Notes: a model not told the origin generated them from the letters alone. Shown: positions 41,277-50,399, counted from the first letter of the stretch. The stretch is 64,000 nt of DNA from Streptomyces sp. NBC_01262 (GCF_036226365.1 NZ_CP108462.1:558001-622000), one strand, 5' to 3'. Numbers and translations are program-made.

Positions 41277-41960
41277 ATGCACGACGCGCCACTGACCGAA
41301 ACCCCGGCCGCCTCCCCACGCGGCGCCTGGCTGCGGTGGCTGGCGCTGCTCACCGTGCTCTTCGCCGTGCTGCTCGCCCTGGTGGCCGTCCGGTGGGGAC
41401 CCCTGATGTCCCTGGACCGGCGGATCGCGCGCGGCCTGCACACCGTCGCCGTCGGCCATCCGGCGCTGACGCACGTCAACCGGGTGCTCACCGACTGGGT
41501 CTGGGATCCACTGACCATGCGCGGGCTGCTGCTGGTGGCGACACTGTGGATGCTCTGGCGCCGGGCGTGGCGCGCCGCGCTGTGGCTGGCGGTGTGCGGC
41601 GTGGTGGGCAATCTGGCGTCGCAGGGCATGAAGGCGGCGGTCGGCCGGGCGCGGCCGCACTGGCCGGACCCGGTGGACAGCGCGGGCTACGCGGCGTTCC
41701 CGTCGGGGCACGCGATGACGGCGGCCATCGTGTGCGGGGCCCTGCTGTGGCTGTTCCTGCACCGCACGACGGCCGGGCCGGCCTGGCGGGCCGCGGCCTG
41801 GACGGTGGCCCTGGTGTCGGTCGTCGGGGTGGGCTTCACCCGGGTCTATCTGGGCGTGCACTGGGCGTCGGACGTGGTGGGCGGCTGGCTGCTGGGCGGG
41901 GTGGTCCTGGCGGGGTCGGCCGCGCTGTGCGCGCCGTGGCAGGCAGGATGGCGTACATGA
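41277..41960 (+). CDS. PAP2-family membrane phosphatase
   Basis: A 227-residue integral membrane phosphatase of the PAP2 superfamily with six predicted TM. The three phosphatase motifs are KAAVGRARP (K-x6-RP, about residue 120), FPSGHAMT (about 144) and TRVYLGVHWASDV (here Thr-Arg in place of Ser-Arg, with catalytic His). Substrates are probably lipid or polyprenyl phosphates. It starts 7 bases after the M56 stop and overlaps the HAD gene, so they are probably co-transcribed. Confidence 0.88.
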   Translation: MHDAPLTETPAASPRGAWLRWLALLTVLFAVLLALVAVRWGPLMSLDRRIARGLHTVAVGHPALTHVNRVLTDWVWDPLTMRGLLLVATLWMLWRRAWRAALWLAVCGVVGNLASQGMKAAVGRARPHWPDPVDSAGYAAFPSGHAMTAAIVCGALLWLFLHRTTAGPAWRAAAWTVALVSVVGVGFTRVYLGVHWASDVVGGWLLGGVVLAGSAALCAPWQAGWRT

Positions 41961-42697
41961 CGATGATGACGACGGGGCTCGGCCTCCAGGGCTGCATGTT
42001 CGACTTCTCCGGGACGCTTCTGCGCAGCGAGCCGCCCGAGAGCTGGCTGCGGGCGGTCCTCGCCAAGGCCGCGATCGCGCTGCCGGAGGAGCGTTCGGCG
42101 GCGTACGCGCAGCGGCTGAGCCGGGCCGGAGGCCAGCCCGGCGGGGCGTCGCCCGAGTCCGTACCGCCGGCCCTGGAGCCGCTGTGGCGGGAGCGGGACC
42201 TGAGCGCGGAGCACCACCGGGCGGCGTACACCGGGCTGGCGCGGGAGGCCGGGCTGGAACGGGAGACGGACCTGCCGTGGGAGGACCTGTACGACGCGCT
42301 GTACGACCGGCACATGGAACCGGCCGCCTGGGCTCCTTATCCGGACACCGCCGAGGTGCTCGGGGAGCTGCACCAGCGCGGCATACCGGTGGCGGTGGTG
42401 AGCAACATCGCCTGGGACCTGCGGCCGGTCTTCCGTGAGCACGGCCTGGACCGCTTCGTGGACGTCTTCGTCCTGAGCTATGAGCACGGCGTCCAGAAAC
42501 CGGATCCCCGGCTCTTCCGGATCGCCTGCGAAGGGCTCGGCCTGGCGCCGGAAACGGTGGCGATGGTGGGCGACGACCGGCACGCCGACGCGGGCGCGGC
42601 GGCCCTGGGCTGCGCGGTGCACTTCGTCGACCCTCTTCCGGTCGACCGGCGGCCGGACGGCCTGCGGCCGGTCCTCGGCGCCTTCGGCGCCGCCTGA
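41957..42697 (+). CDS. HAD-superfamily hydrolase
   Basis: A 246-residue HAD phosphatase-like protein. Motif I is MFDFSGTLLRS (nucleophile Asp; the usual second Asp is Ser), motif II VAVVSNIAWD, motif III Lys in HGVQKPDPRLF and motif IV AMVGDDRHADAGAA. A helical cap covers about residues 25-110. Replacement of the second Asp is also seen in HAD phosphonatases and dehalogenases, so phosphomonoesterase activity is uncertain. ATG 41957 overlaps the PAP2 stop (ATGA); ATGs at 41948 and 41963 are alternatives. Confidence 0.85.
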   Translation: MTMMTTGLGLQGCMFDFSGTLLRSEPPESWLRAVLAKAAIALPEERSAAYAQRLSRAGGQPGGASPESVPPALEPLWRERDLSAEHHRAAYTGLAREAGLERETDLPWEDLYDALYDRHMEPAAWAPYPDTAEVLGELHQRGIPVAVVSNIAWDLRPVFREHGLDRFVDVFVLSYEHGVQKPDPRLFRIACEGLGLAPETVAMVGDDRHADAGAAALGCAVHFVDPLPVDRRPDGLRPVLGAFGAA

Positions 42698-42720
42698 GGC
42701 CGGATGCGCTGTTCTTGGGC

Positions 42721-42747
42721 ACCCGGCGGTCCCCCGCGCCGCCGGGT
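42721..42747 (+). terminator. Hairpin after the HAD gene
   Basis: ACCCGGCGG and CCGCCGGGT arms with a 9-base loop, 23 bases after the stop. Probably ends the M56/PAP2/HAD transcript. Confidence 0.65.
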
Positions 42748-42765
42748 ACACGCTTCTGAGTATAT

Positions 42766-42778
42766 TGGCTGTGAGCCA
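42766..42778. promoter_or_regulatory. Candidate TetR operator
   Basis: TGGCT-GTG-AGCCA, 19 bases before the TetR start and next to an AT-rich TATAT. Fits autoregulation. Confidence 0.45.
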
Positions 42779-42797
42779 GTCAACGCAGGAGTCAAGC

Positions 42798-43436
42798 ATG
42801 TCCCCCCGGCGTCCATCGGTCAATGAAGAGATGCGGCGGCGCTCCCGGGAGCGGCTGCTGCAGGCGACGGTCGAGCTGGTGGAGGAGCGCGGTTACGAGG
42901 CCACGACGCTCGGCGACATAGCGGACCGGGCGGGCGCGGCTCGCGGCCTGGTCTCGTACTACTTCCCCGGCAAGCGGCAGTTGCTGCAGTCCGCGACGCA
43001 CCGGCTGATGCACCGCGAGCTGTCCGCCGCGCTGGAGCACGAGCCGCCCGCGCGGGACGGGTGCGAGCTGCTGGCGCGTGCCGTGGACTGCGTCCTCGGG
43101 ATGCCGGTCAGGCATCCGGTGCTGATGCGCGCGCACATGGCCGGAATTCTGCAGGCGGAGGGTTTCGTCGAGTGCGCCGAACAGCAGCGGCTGGCCGGTC
43201 TGCTGCGCGATTCCATCACTGCCTGGGGCTCCCCGGATCCCGAGCAGGACTACCGGATGCTGCGCGCGCAGCTCATGGGCGCGGTGTTCGCGCAGCTCAT
43301 CCCGGGTGCGCCGATGCCGGTGTCCCGCCTGCGGGCGGAGCTGTTCCAGCGCTACGGGCTGGACCGGCAGCACGGTGCCCCGCCGGAGGGGACTCCTCCC
43401 GGCGGGACACCGGCCGACGGTGGCGGTCAGCGGTAG
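42798..43436 (+). CDS. TetR-family transcriptional regulator
   Basis: A 212-residue TetR protein. The N-terminal HTH (about 12-58) reads RLLQATVELVEERGYEATTL, then GDIADRAGAARGLVSYYFPG and KRQLLQ. The ligand domain is unremarkable; the last 20 residues (GAPPEGTPPGGTPADGGGQR) are a Gly/Pro tail. ATG 42798 has AGGAG about 8 bases upstream. Its target may be itself via the palindrome at 42766. It ends 10 bases into the convergent LVIVD gene. Confidence 0.86.
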   Translation: MSPRRPSVNEEMRRRSRERLLQATVELVEERGYEATTLGDIADRAGAARGLVSYYFPGKRQLLQSATHRLMHRELSAALEHEPPARDGCELLARAVDCVLGMPVRHPVLMRAHMAGILQAEGFVECAEQQRLAGLLRDSITAWGSPDPEQDYRMLRAQLMGAVFAQLIPGAPMPVSRLRAELFQRYGLDRQHGAPPEGTPPGGTPADGGGQR

Positions 43437-44836
43437 TAGTCGGGCTGGGTCTGGACGTTGAGCTCGCCCAGCCTGACCTTCCTGGCGCTGTCGGTGCGCC
43501 GGTCGCTGATCTTCAGGACGTCGAAGCCCTTGGCGATGTCGTTGGAGTAGATGTAGCCGTTGTAGTAGTACGCGCTCCACGATCCGCCGATGGACAGGGC
43601 ACCGGTGGATACCGGGCCGCGTTCGAAGAAGCCGATCTCCTTCGGGTTGGCCGAGTCGGTGAAGTCCCAGACGGAGACGCCGCCCTGGTACCAGGCCTGG
43701 ACCATGATGTCGCGCCCGGCGGCGGGGATCAGGGAGCCGTTGTGGGCCACGCAGTTCTCGGTGTCCGCCTGGGCGCGCGGGATCTTGTAGTAGGCGCGGA
43801 AGACGAGTTTGCGGTGGTCGCCCTTGCCGGTGATGTCGTAGATCCCGTCCGCGCCGCGGTCGGGCCCGACCGCGGCGTTGCACTCGGCGCCGCCGCCACC
43901 GCCGAGCTCGTCGGTGAAGACCACCTTCGTGCCGCGTGCGTTGAAGGTCGCGGAGTGCCAGAACGAGAAGTTGACGTTGTCCTGCACCCGGTCGATGACC
44001 TTGGGGTTCACCGGGTCGGAGATGTCGAGCAGGATGCCGTCACCCATGCAGGCGCCGGCCGCCAGCTTGAGCGCGGGGTACGCGGTGATGTCGTGGCAGC
44101 CCGTGGTCTCGGCCACCCTGGCGTGGGTGTCGGTGGCCGGGATGCCGGGGTTGCCGCCGTCAGGGAAGAGCACGGGGAAGCCCACGACGGCCGCGTCCTC
44201 GGGGTGGCTGCGCGGGACCTTCACCACGGAAATGCCGTCGTGCGGCGGCTGGCAGTCCGGGAAGGCGGCGCTGGGCGAGTACGAGGACACGTACACGTAC
44301 ACATCGCGCTTGCTCGGGACCAGGCTGTGGGTGTGCGAGCCGCAACTGGTCTCCACGGCGGCGACGTAGACCGGGTTGGCCTTGTCGCTGATGTCGAAGA
44401 CCTTGATGCCCTCCCAGGAGGACTTCTCGGTGGCCGGCTGGCTGGTGCTCGCGCAGGAGTTGTCGGTCCGTGAGGAGTCGGTGGACAGGAACAGCAGGTT
44501 TCCGGAGACGGAGATGTCGTTCTGCGAGCCGGGGCAGAGCACCTGGCTGACGATCTCCGGTGACTTCGGGTGACTGATGTCGTAGATGACGAATCCGTCG
44601 TAGTTGCCCGCGAAGGCGTACTTCCCCTGGAAGGCCAGATCAGAGTTGTAGCTGGCCAGTGCCTGTTTCGGGGTGTTGGAAAGGTGCTCGACGTTGTCGC
44701 TCGTGACGATCTCGTCGACACCGGGGATGTCACCCTCCGCGGTGGCGGGGGCTGCGGACGCCATGCCGAGGAGCATGGCCGCCGCCGCCGCGAGCAGCGC
44801 GAGCCGTCCGGGGCGCGCGCGGGGTAATGACGTCAC
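43427..44836 (-). CDS. Secreted LVIVD-repeat beta-propeller protein
   Basis: A 469-residue exported protein. Signal peptide: basic start then LALLAAAAAMLLGMASAAPA, cleaved near residue 34. Repeats with I/V-D-I-S are visible: FVIYDISHPKSPEIV, IKVFDISDKANPVYV, ILLDISDPVNPKVID and VSVWDFTDSANPKEIG, as in LVIVD proteins forming a propeller. Several Cys may form disulfides. GTG 44836 follows GGGAGG at 5 bases; an ATG at 44881 lacks a ribosome site. It is divergent from a DUF305 lipoprotein gene, a pairing suggesting a shared cell-surface role. Function unknown. Confidence 0.83.
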   Translation of the reverse strand: MTSLPRARPGRLALLAAAAAMLLGMASAAPATAEGDIPGVDEIVTSDNVEHLSNTPKQALASYNSDLAFQGKYAFAGNYDGFVIYDISHPKSPEIVSQVLCPGSQNDISVSGNLLFLSTDSSRTDNSCASTSQPATEKSSWEGIKVFDISDKANPVYVAAVETSCGSHTHSLVPSKRDVYVYVSSYSPSAAFPDCQPPHDGISVVKVPRSHPEDAAVVGFPVLFPDGGNPGIPATDTHARVAETTGCHDITAYPALKLAAGACMGDGILLDISDPVNPKVIDRVQDNVNFSFWHSATFNARGTKVVFTDELGGGGGAECNAAVGPDRGADGIYDITGKGDHRKLVFRAYYKIPRAQADTENCVAHNGSLIPAAGRDIMVQAWYQGGVSVWDFTDSANPKEIGFFERGPVSTGALSIGGSWSAYYYNGYIYSNDIAKGFDVLKISDRRTDSARKVRLGELNVQTQPDYYR

Positions 44837-44909
44837 TGCGTCCTCCCTTGTAGTGGACCACGGAAGTATCGCTCTTTCCATGTACTCGTCAAAAGATGAC
44901 AATGAAGCA

Positions 44910-45563
44910 ATGACCGAACCTCGTCGCTCGCTCATCTCCCCCGCCCCGGCACTGGCGCTGGCGCTGGCCCTTGCGGCGCCGCTGGCCCTGACCGGATGCG
45001 ACCCGGGCGGCGGCGCGAAGGCGGGCGGCGGCGCCTCGGTGATCGCTCCGGGCAAACCGGGCGAGGCCGCGTCCACGCTCTCCGCCGAGGAGGCCGCGCG
45101 GGCCCGGCCCGACGACACGCCCAACGAGGCCGACCTCAGCTACGTGACACGGATGATCGAGCACCACCGGCAGGCCCTGGTCATGGCGGCACTGGCCGCC
45201 GGTCACGCCGGGGCGGCGAAGGTGAAGAGCCTCGCGGGCCGCATCGAAGCGGCCCAGGGACCCGAGATCGCCACGATGCAGGCGTGGCTGGACACCAACG
45301 GCGGATCGGGCCACAGCGCGCACCACAGCCATGGCGCGATGCCGGGCATGGCCACCGACGAGCAGCTCGCCGCCCTGCGAAAGGCCGACGGCGCCGCCTT
45401 CGACCGGCTCTTTCTCACGCTGATGATCACCCACCACCAGGGGGCCGTGACCATGGCCACCGAGGTGCTCTCCGGTGGGCGGAACGTCCAGGTCGAGGAG
45501 TGGGCGAACGAGGTGATCGCGCAGCAGACCAGCGAGATCCGCAGAATGCGCGCCCTGCGCTGA
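44910..45563 (+). CDS. DUF305 lipoprotein
   Basis: A 217-residue protein with a signal peptide ending in lipobox LTGC (Cys near residue 30), then a Gly/Ala linker and a ferritin-like four-helix DUF305 domain. Paired His motifs IEHHRQALVMA and ITHHQGAVTMA are the family signature; a loop GHSAHHSHGAMPGM adds more His/Met, suggesting metal binding such as copper. ATG 44910 is 73 bases from the divergent LVIVD gene start. Confidence 0.86.
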   Translation: MTEPRRSLISPAPALALALALAAPLALTGCDPGGGAKAGGGASVIAPGKPGEAASTLSAEEAARARPDDTPNEADLSYVTRMIEHHRQALVMAALAAGHAGAAKVKSLAGRIEAAQGPEIATMQAWLDTNGGSGHSAHHSHGAMPGMATDEQLAALRKADGAAFDRLFLTLMITHHQGAVTMATEVLSGGRNVQVEEWANEVIAQQTSEIRRMRALR

Positions 45564-45633
45564 CCTCCCGGGGACCGGGTACCGGTGCCATGCTGGAGGT
45601 GCCCGCACACCCCCCGCGGGAAGGAGCCCGCCC

Positions 45634-46989
45634 GTGCTTCGTATCGCAGTCGTCGGTTCAGGTCCCAGCGGTGTCTACACGGCGGAGGCCCTGGCCCACC
45701 AGGACGCCGTCCCGGATGTGGCGGTCGATGTGCTGGACCGGCTGCCGTGCCCGTACGGGCTGGTGAGGTACGGGGTGGCGCCGGACCACGAGAAGATCAA
45801 GTCGCTGCAGGGCAATCTGCGGCGGGTGCTGGAGGATCCCCGGATCCGCTTCCTGGGCAATGTGGCGGTCGGCGGGGCCCTGGGCCCGGACGCGCTGCGC
45901 TCGCTCTACCACGCGGTGGTCTACTGCGTCGGCGCGGCGACCGACCGCAGGCTGGGCGTGCCGGGCGAGGATCTGCCGGGCAGCGACTCCGCGACCCGGT
46001 TCGTGTCCTGGTACAGCGCGCATCCGGACGAGCCGCCGGACGAGTTCGCGCTGCGGGCCCGTTCGGCGGTGGTGATCGGGGTGGGCAATGTCGCGGTGGA
46101 CGTGGCCCGGATCCTGGCCAGGGGCGGGGAGGAGCTGCGGCGCACCGATGTGCCCGACGCGGCGCTGCGGGCGCTGCGGGAGAGCCGGGTGACGGACGTG
46201 CACATGGTGGGAAGGCGCGGTCCGTCACAGGCGAAGTTCACGACGAAGGAGTTGCGCGAGCTCGGCGCGCTGCCCGATGCCGAGGTGCTCGTACGGCCCG
46301 ATGAGCTGGCCCTGGACCCCGCGTACGCGGACCCGAGTGGCCTGCCGGCGGTGGCGCGGCGCAATGTGGCGGTGCTGCGCGACTGGGCGCAGCGCGGCGC
46401 GTCGGGGCGGGAGCGCCGGATCCACCTGCGGTTCTTCCTGCGGCCTGTGGAGGTGCTGGGCGGCGGGGAGCCGGGGCGGCCGGGCGTGACCGCGGTGCGC
46501 TTCGAGCGGACGGAGCCCGACGGGCAGGGCGGGGTCGCCGGCACCGGCCGGTTCGAGGACATCGAGGCGCAGCTGGTGCTGCGCAGCGTCGGCTATCGCG
46601 GGGTGCCGCTGCCCGGGCTGCCCTTCGACACCCGGCGCGGGATCGTGCCCAATGACGAGGGCCGGGTGCTGCGGGACGGGCGGCCGTCGCCGGGCGAGTA
46701 CGTGGCCGGGTGGATCAAGCGCGGCCCGACCGGGGTGATCGGCACCAACCGGCCGTGCGCCAAGCAGACCGCCGCCGCGCTCGTCGCCGACACCGCGCTG
46801 CTGCGCGCCCGTGACCTGCCGGGGGATCCGCTGGACGGGCTGCGCGTGCTGGGCGCGGAGCCGGTGGAGTGGTCGGGCTGGGAGGCGATCGAGGCGGCGG
46901 AGGCGGAACTGGGCCGGTCGCTGGACCGTACGACTGTGAAGATCGCGGACTGGGCAGGACTGCTGACGGCAGCCCGTCCCGGGCCGTGA
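45634..46989 (+). CDS. fprA: FprA-like ferredoxin/adrenodoxin-type NADPH reductase
   Basis: A 451-residue FAD/NADPH reductase that passes electrons to ferredoxins, for example for cytochromes P450. Features: FAD motif RIAVVGSGPSGVYTAEALA, RLPCPYGLVRYGVAPDHEKI (typical of FprA), NADP motif VVIGVGNVAVDVARILA (about 150), VGRRGPSQAKFTTKELREL and the C-terminal GYVAGWIKRG-like EYVAGWIKRGPTGVIGTN. GTG 45634 has AAGGAG upstream. Unlike some homologs it has no ferredoxin domain. Stands alone. Confidence 0.92.
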   Translation: MLRIAVVGSGPSGVYTAEALAHQDAVPDVAVDVLDRLPCPYGLVRYGVAPDHEKIKSLQGNLRRVLEDPRIRFLGNVAVGGALGPDALRSLYHAVVYCVGAATDRRLGVPGEDLPGSDSATRFVSWYSAHPDEPPDEFALRARSAVVIGVGNVAVDVARILARGGEELRRTDVPDAALRALRESRVTDVHMVGRRGPSQAKFTTKELRELGALPDAEVLVRPDELALDPAYADPSGLPAVARRNVAVLRDWAQRGASGRERRIHLRFFLRPVEVLGGGEPGRPGVTAVRFERTEPDGQGGVAGTGRFEDIEAQLVLRSVGYRGVPLPGLPFDTRRGIVPNDEGRVLRDGRPSPGEYVAGWIKRGPTGVIGTNRPCAKQTAAALVADTALLRARDLPGDPLDGLRVLGAEPVEWSGWEAIEAAEAELGRSLDRTTVKIADWAGLLTAARPGP

Positions 46990-46996
46990 CCAGCAT

Positions 46997-47032
46997 CTGT
47001 CGTGTCTGTCGTGTCTGTCGTGTCTGTCGTGT
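46997..47032. repeat. Four perfect 9-bp tandem repeats
   Basis: CTGTCGTGT occurs four times head-to-tail between fprA and the NCS2 permease gene. It ends 15 bases before the permease GTG and directly abuts the CGAGGAG ribosome-site region. Copy number may vary. Confidence 0.85.
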
Positions 47033-47047
47033 CGAGGAGTTGCGCCT

Positions 47048-48406
47048 GTGCCCAGGGCGAGCGTGACCGGGGAAGCGTTCGTCGATCCGGTCGATGAGGT
47101 GCTGCCCGCCGGGCGGCTGGGGGCCTATGGCCTGCAGCATGTGCTGGCGATGTACGCGGGCGCGGTGGCGGTGCCGCTGATCGTCGGCGGCTCGCTGGGG
47201 CTCGCGCCCGCCGAGCTGGCGTATCTGATCACCGCCGACCTGCTGGTGTGCGGGATCGCGACGCTGCTGCAGTGCGTGGGGTGGTGGCGGTTCGGCGCCC
47301 GGCTGCCGATCATGCAGGGCTGTGCGTTCGCGGCGGTGCCGCCCATGGTGCTGATCGGCCAGGACGGCGGCCTGCCCGCGATCTACGGCTCGGTCATCAT
47401 GGCGGGGCTGGCGATGGTCCTGCTGGCGCCGGTGTTCGGGCGGCTGCTGAGGTTCTTCCCGCCGCTGGTGACCGGCACCGTGATCCTGATCATCGGGCTG
47501 AGCCTGCTGCCGGTGGCCGCCCACTGGGCGGCGGGCGGCGACGGGGCGAAGCGCGGCGGCGGGGCGGCGGACCTCGGCGAGCCCAGGAACCTCGCACTGG
47601 CGGCCGGGGTGCTGGTGGCGGTGGTGCTGATCCAGCGCTTCGCGCCGCCCTTCCTGAGCCGGATCGCCGTGCTGGCCGCCATCGTGCTCGGCACCGTCGT
47701 GGCAGTGCCCCTGGGCTTCACCGACTTCCACGGGGTCGGGGAGACCGACTGGGTCGGCGTCAGCACGCCCTTCCACTTCGGCACCCCATCCTTCCAGGCG
47801 TCCGCCGTCGCTTCGATGCTGGTGGTGGCGCTGGTGACGATGACCGAGACGACGGGTGTCCTCATCGCGGTCGGCGAGCTGACCGGCCGCGCCGTCGGCC
47901 CCGGGCGGCTCGGTGACGGCCTGCGCGCGGACGGCGTGTCGACGGTCCTGGGCGGCGTCTTCAACACCTTCCCGTACACCGCCTACGCCCAGAACGCCGG
48001 CCTGGTCGGCATGACGCGCGTGCGCAGCCGCTGGGTGGTCGCGGCGGCCGGCGCCATCCTGGTCCTGCTCGGTCTGCTGCCGAAGCTGGGCGCGGTGGTC
48101 GCCGCCGTACCGCCCCCGGTGCTGGGCGGCGCGGGCCTGGTGATGTTCGGCTCGGTCGCCGCGAGCGGCGTGCGCACGCTGGCCACGGTCGGGTTCGACG
48201 ACAACCACAACCTCACGGTCGTCGCGGTCTCGCTGGCGGTCGGGCTGCTGCCGGTGGGCATGCCGCTGATCTACGCCGGGTTCCCCGAGTGGTTCCGGAC
48301 GGTGATGGACAGCGGGATCAGCGCGGGCTGCGTCACCGCGATCGCGCTGAACCTGCTGTTCAACCACCTGCCGGGCAGGGCTGCCGCCGGGAAGAGCGGG
48401 GCGTAG
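47048..48406 (+). CDS. NCS2-family xanthine/uracil permease
   Basis: A 452-residue NCS2 (nucleobase-ascorbate) transporter with about 12-14 TM. Conserved residues: LQHVLAMYAGAVAVPLIVGG (QH in TM1), VTMTETTGVLIAVGEL (Glu of TM8) and the signature QNAGLVGMTRVRSR (QN-x-G-x4-T-R, near residue 315). The residues favour a purine (xanthine/urate) rather than a uracil carrier, but specificity is inferred. GTG 47048, with GAGGAG about 9 bases upstream. Confidence 0.88.
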   Translation: MPRASVTGEAFVDPVDEVLPAGRLGAYGLQHVLAMYAGAVAVPLIVGGSLGLAPAELAYLITADLLVCGIATLLQCVGWWRFGARLPIMQGCAFAAVPPMVLIGQDGGLPAIYGSVIMAGLAMVLLAPVFGRLLRFFPPLVTGTVILIIGLSLLPVAAHWAAGGDGAKRGGGAADLGEPRNLALAAGVLVAVVLIQRFAPPFLSRIAVLAAIVLGTVVAVPLGFTDFHGVGETDWVGVSTPFHFGTPSFQASAVASMLVVALVTMTETTGVLIAVGELTGRAVGPGRLGDGLRADGVSTVLGGVFNTFPYTAYAQNAGLVGMTRVRSRWVVAAAGAILVLLGLLPKLGAVVAAVPPPVLGGAGLVMFGSVAASGVRTLATVGFDDNHNLTVVAVSLAVGLLPVGMPLIYAGFPEWFRTVMDSGISAGCVTAIALNLLFNHLPGRAAAGKSGA

Positions 48407-48518
48407 ACAGGCCACTGGCCGAGAAAAACGCTTGGACTGCGCGAGCGCCGTAGCGGAACACTTCGACTCCTGGCCTGCCCGTATTCGCACATCGGGCCAC
48501 ACGACCATGAGGGTTGGG

Positions 48519-50333
48519 ATGGGAACGCCACAATCGCGCAGGGTTCGGCCGGGCGGTGGCTCGGTGCTCCTCGCACTTCGTTATTACGGACGGGAGTTGG
48601 CCCGCCTCCGGCGGCTGACGGTGCCCGCGATGCTGCTGCCGGCGCTGGGCAACATCGGCATCAACTACATCGCGCCGCTGATCGTCGCCAAGCTCGTCGG
48701 CCGCATCGCCGGCGACACCGGCATCGCCCTCGGCTCGACGCTGCCGTACGTCCTCGGCTTCGCCGGCGCCCTGCTGCTGTCGGAGGCGTTGTGGCGCATC
48801 GGCCTGCACTTCCTGAACCGCCTTGACGCCCTGGGCATCGAGCAGTTGTACGTGATCGGCATGGACGAGCTGTTCGCCAAGGACGCCGCGTTCTTCCATG
48901 AGAACTTCGCCGGGTCGCTGACCAAGCGGGTGCTCAGCTTCGCCTCCCGCTTCGAGGAGTTCGTCGACACGCTGACGTTCAGCGTCGTGGGCAGCCTCGT
49001 GCCCCTGGTGTTCGGCGCCGTGGTGCTGTGGCGCTACGAACCGCTGCTCGTCGTCGGGCTGCTGGCGATGATCGCGCTCACCGCGCTGTGCGTGGCACCC
49101 CTGGTCCGTCGCCGCCAGGCACTCGTCGACCAGCGGGAGGAGGCGATCGCCCGGGTGTCGGGGCACGTCGCCGACAGCCTGATGAACATGGACACGGTCC
49201 AGGCGTTCGCCGCCGAGAAACGCGAGGCCGCCGAACACCGGTCCCGCGTCGCGGAGTCGCGGCGGCTCAGCCTGCGGTCGTGGGACTACGGCAACCTGCG
49301 CATCGACACACTGGTCGCGCCGATGTCCGTACTGACCAACGCGCTGGGCCTGCTGCTGGCGATCGCGCTCGGCGGGGGCGAACACGGCGTCGAGGCGGTC
49401 GTGGTCGCCTTCACGTACTACACCAACGCCACGCGGATCATGTTCGAGTTCAACCAGATCTACCGCCGCCTGGAGAGCTCGATGACGGAGGCGGCGCAGT
49501 TCACCGAACTGCTGCTGAAGCCGCCGACCGTGCTGGACCCGGCATCGCCGGAGCCGCTGCGGTCCCGGGCCGCCGACGTCCGCTTCGAGCACGTTACCTT
49601 CGCACACGCGGGTGCCGAGCCGCTCTTCGAGGGGCTCGACCTGGCTGTGCCCAGCGGGTCGAAGATCGGTCTCGTCGGCCGGTCCGGCGGCGGGAAGACC
49701 ACGCTCACCCGGCTGCTGTTGCGGATGACGGACATCAACGCCGGCCGGATCCTGATCGGGGGCCAGGACATCAGCAGGCTGCGCCAGGCCGACCTGCGCA
49801 GCCTGATCGCCTACGTGCCGCAGGACCCGGCGATGTTCCACCGCTCGCTGCGGGACAACATCGCCTTCGCCCGGCCGGACGCCACCGACGCCGAGATCCG
49901 CCGCGCGGCCGAGGCCGCGCACGTCACGGAGTTCGCGGACGCGCTGCCGGACGGCTTCGACACCATGGTGGGCGAGCGCGGCGTCAAGCTGTCCGGCGGA
50001 CAGCGCCAGCGGGTCGCCCTCGCCAGGGCGATTCTTCGGGACGCGCCGATCCTGCTGCTCGACGAGGCGACCAGCGCCCTGGACTCCGAGAGCGAGATCC
50101 TCGTCCAGGAGGCGCTGTGGCGGCTCATGGAAGGGCGCACCGCCCTGGTGGTGGCGCACCGGCTGAGCACGGTCGCAGGCATGGACCAGCTCGTCGTCCT
50201 GGACCGCGGACGGATCGTCGAGCAGGGCACGCACCAGGAACTGCTCGGATCGGACGGCACCTACGCGAACCTGTGGCAGCACCAGTCGGGCGGCTTCCTC
50301 GACGACAGCCCCGCGCAGGCCGACCTGCGCTGA
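48519..50333 (+). CDS. ABC exporter (fused membrane and ATPase domains)
   Basis: A 604-residue half-transporter with six TM in the first 320 residues, then an ATPase with Walker A VGRSGGGKTTLTRLL (about 385), signature LSGGQRQRVALARA (about 490), Walker B ILLLDEATSALDSE and H-loop VVAHRLSTVAGMD. It acts as a homodimer or with an unlinked partner; the substrate is unknown. ATG 48519 with GAGGG upstream was chosen over ATG 48507 and non-ATG starts further up. It has no close partner gene. Confidence 0.88.
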   Translation: MGTPQSRRVRPGGGSVLLALRYYGRELARLRRLTVPAMLLPALGNIGINYIAPLIVAKLVGRIAGDTGIALGSTLPYVLGFAGALLLSEALWRIGLHFLNRLDALGIEQLYVIGMDELFAKDAAFFHENFAGSLTKRVLSFASRFEEFVDTLTFSVVGSLVPLVFGAVVLWRYEPLLVVGLLAMIALTALCVAPLVRRRQALVDQREEAIARVSGHVADSLMNMDTVQAFAAEKREAAEHRSRVAESRRLSLRSWDYGNLRIDTLVAPMSVLTNALGLLLAIALGGGEHGVEAVVVAFTYYTNATRIMFEFNQIYRRLESSMTEAAQFTELLLKPPTVLDPASPEPLRSRAADVRFEHVTFAHAGAEPLFEGLDLAVPSGSKIGLVGRSGGGKTTLTRLLLRMTDINAGRILIGGQDISRLRQADLRSLIAYVPQDPAMFHRSLRDNIAFARPDATDAEIRRAAEAAHVTEFADALPDGFDTMVGERGVKLSGGQRQRVALARAILRDAPILLLDEATSALDSESEILVQEALWRLMEGRTALVVAHRLSTVAGMDQLVVLDRGRIVEQGTHQELLGSDGTYANLWQHQSGGFLDDSPAQADLR

Positions 50334-50374
50334 ACGCGCGGCGGGCGGGCCGTTGTCAGTGGCAGGGTGCAGAC

Positions 50375-50399
50375 TCTGTGATACCGGACACATCACAGA
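50375..50399. promoter_or_regulatory. 8-bp-arm inverted repeat before the Asp-box protein gene
   Basis: TCTGTGAT-N9-ATCACAGA, 26 bases before the next gene's start. Either an operator or a hairpin ending the ABC exporter transcript; AT content and position favour an operator. Confidence 0.45.

Noticed and set aside
39173..41629. 818-codon minus-strand frame over DUF5134/M56
   Set aside because: Low-complexity Arg/Pro/His-rich translation; shadow of the plus-strand genes.
46997..47032. CRISPR array
   Set aside because: Units are 9 bases with no spacers and no cas genes.
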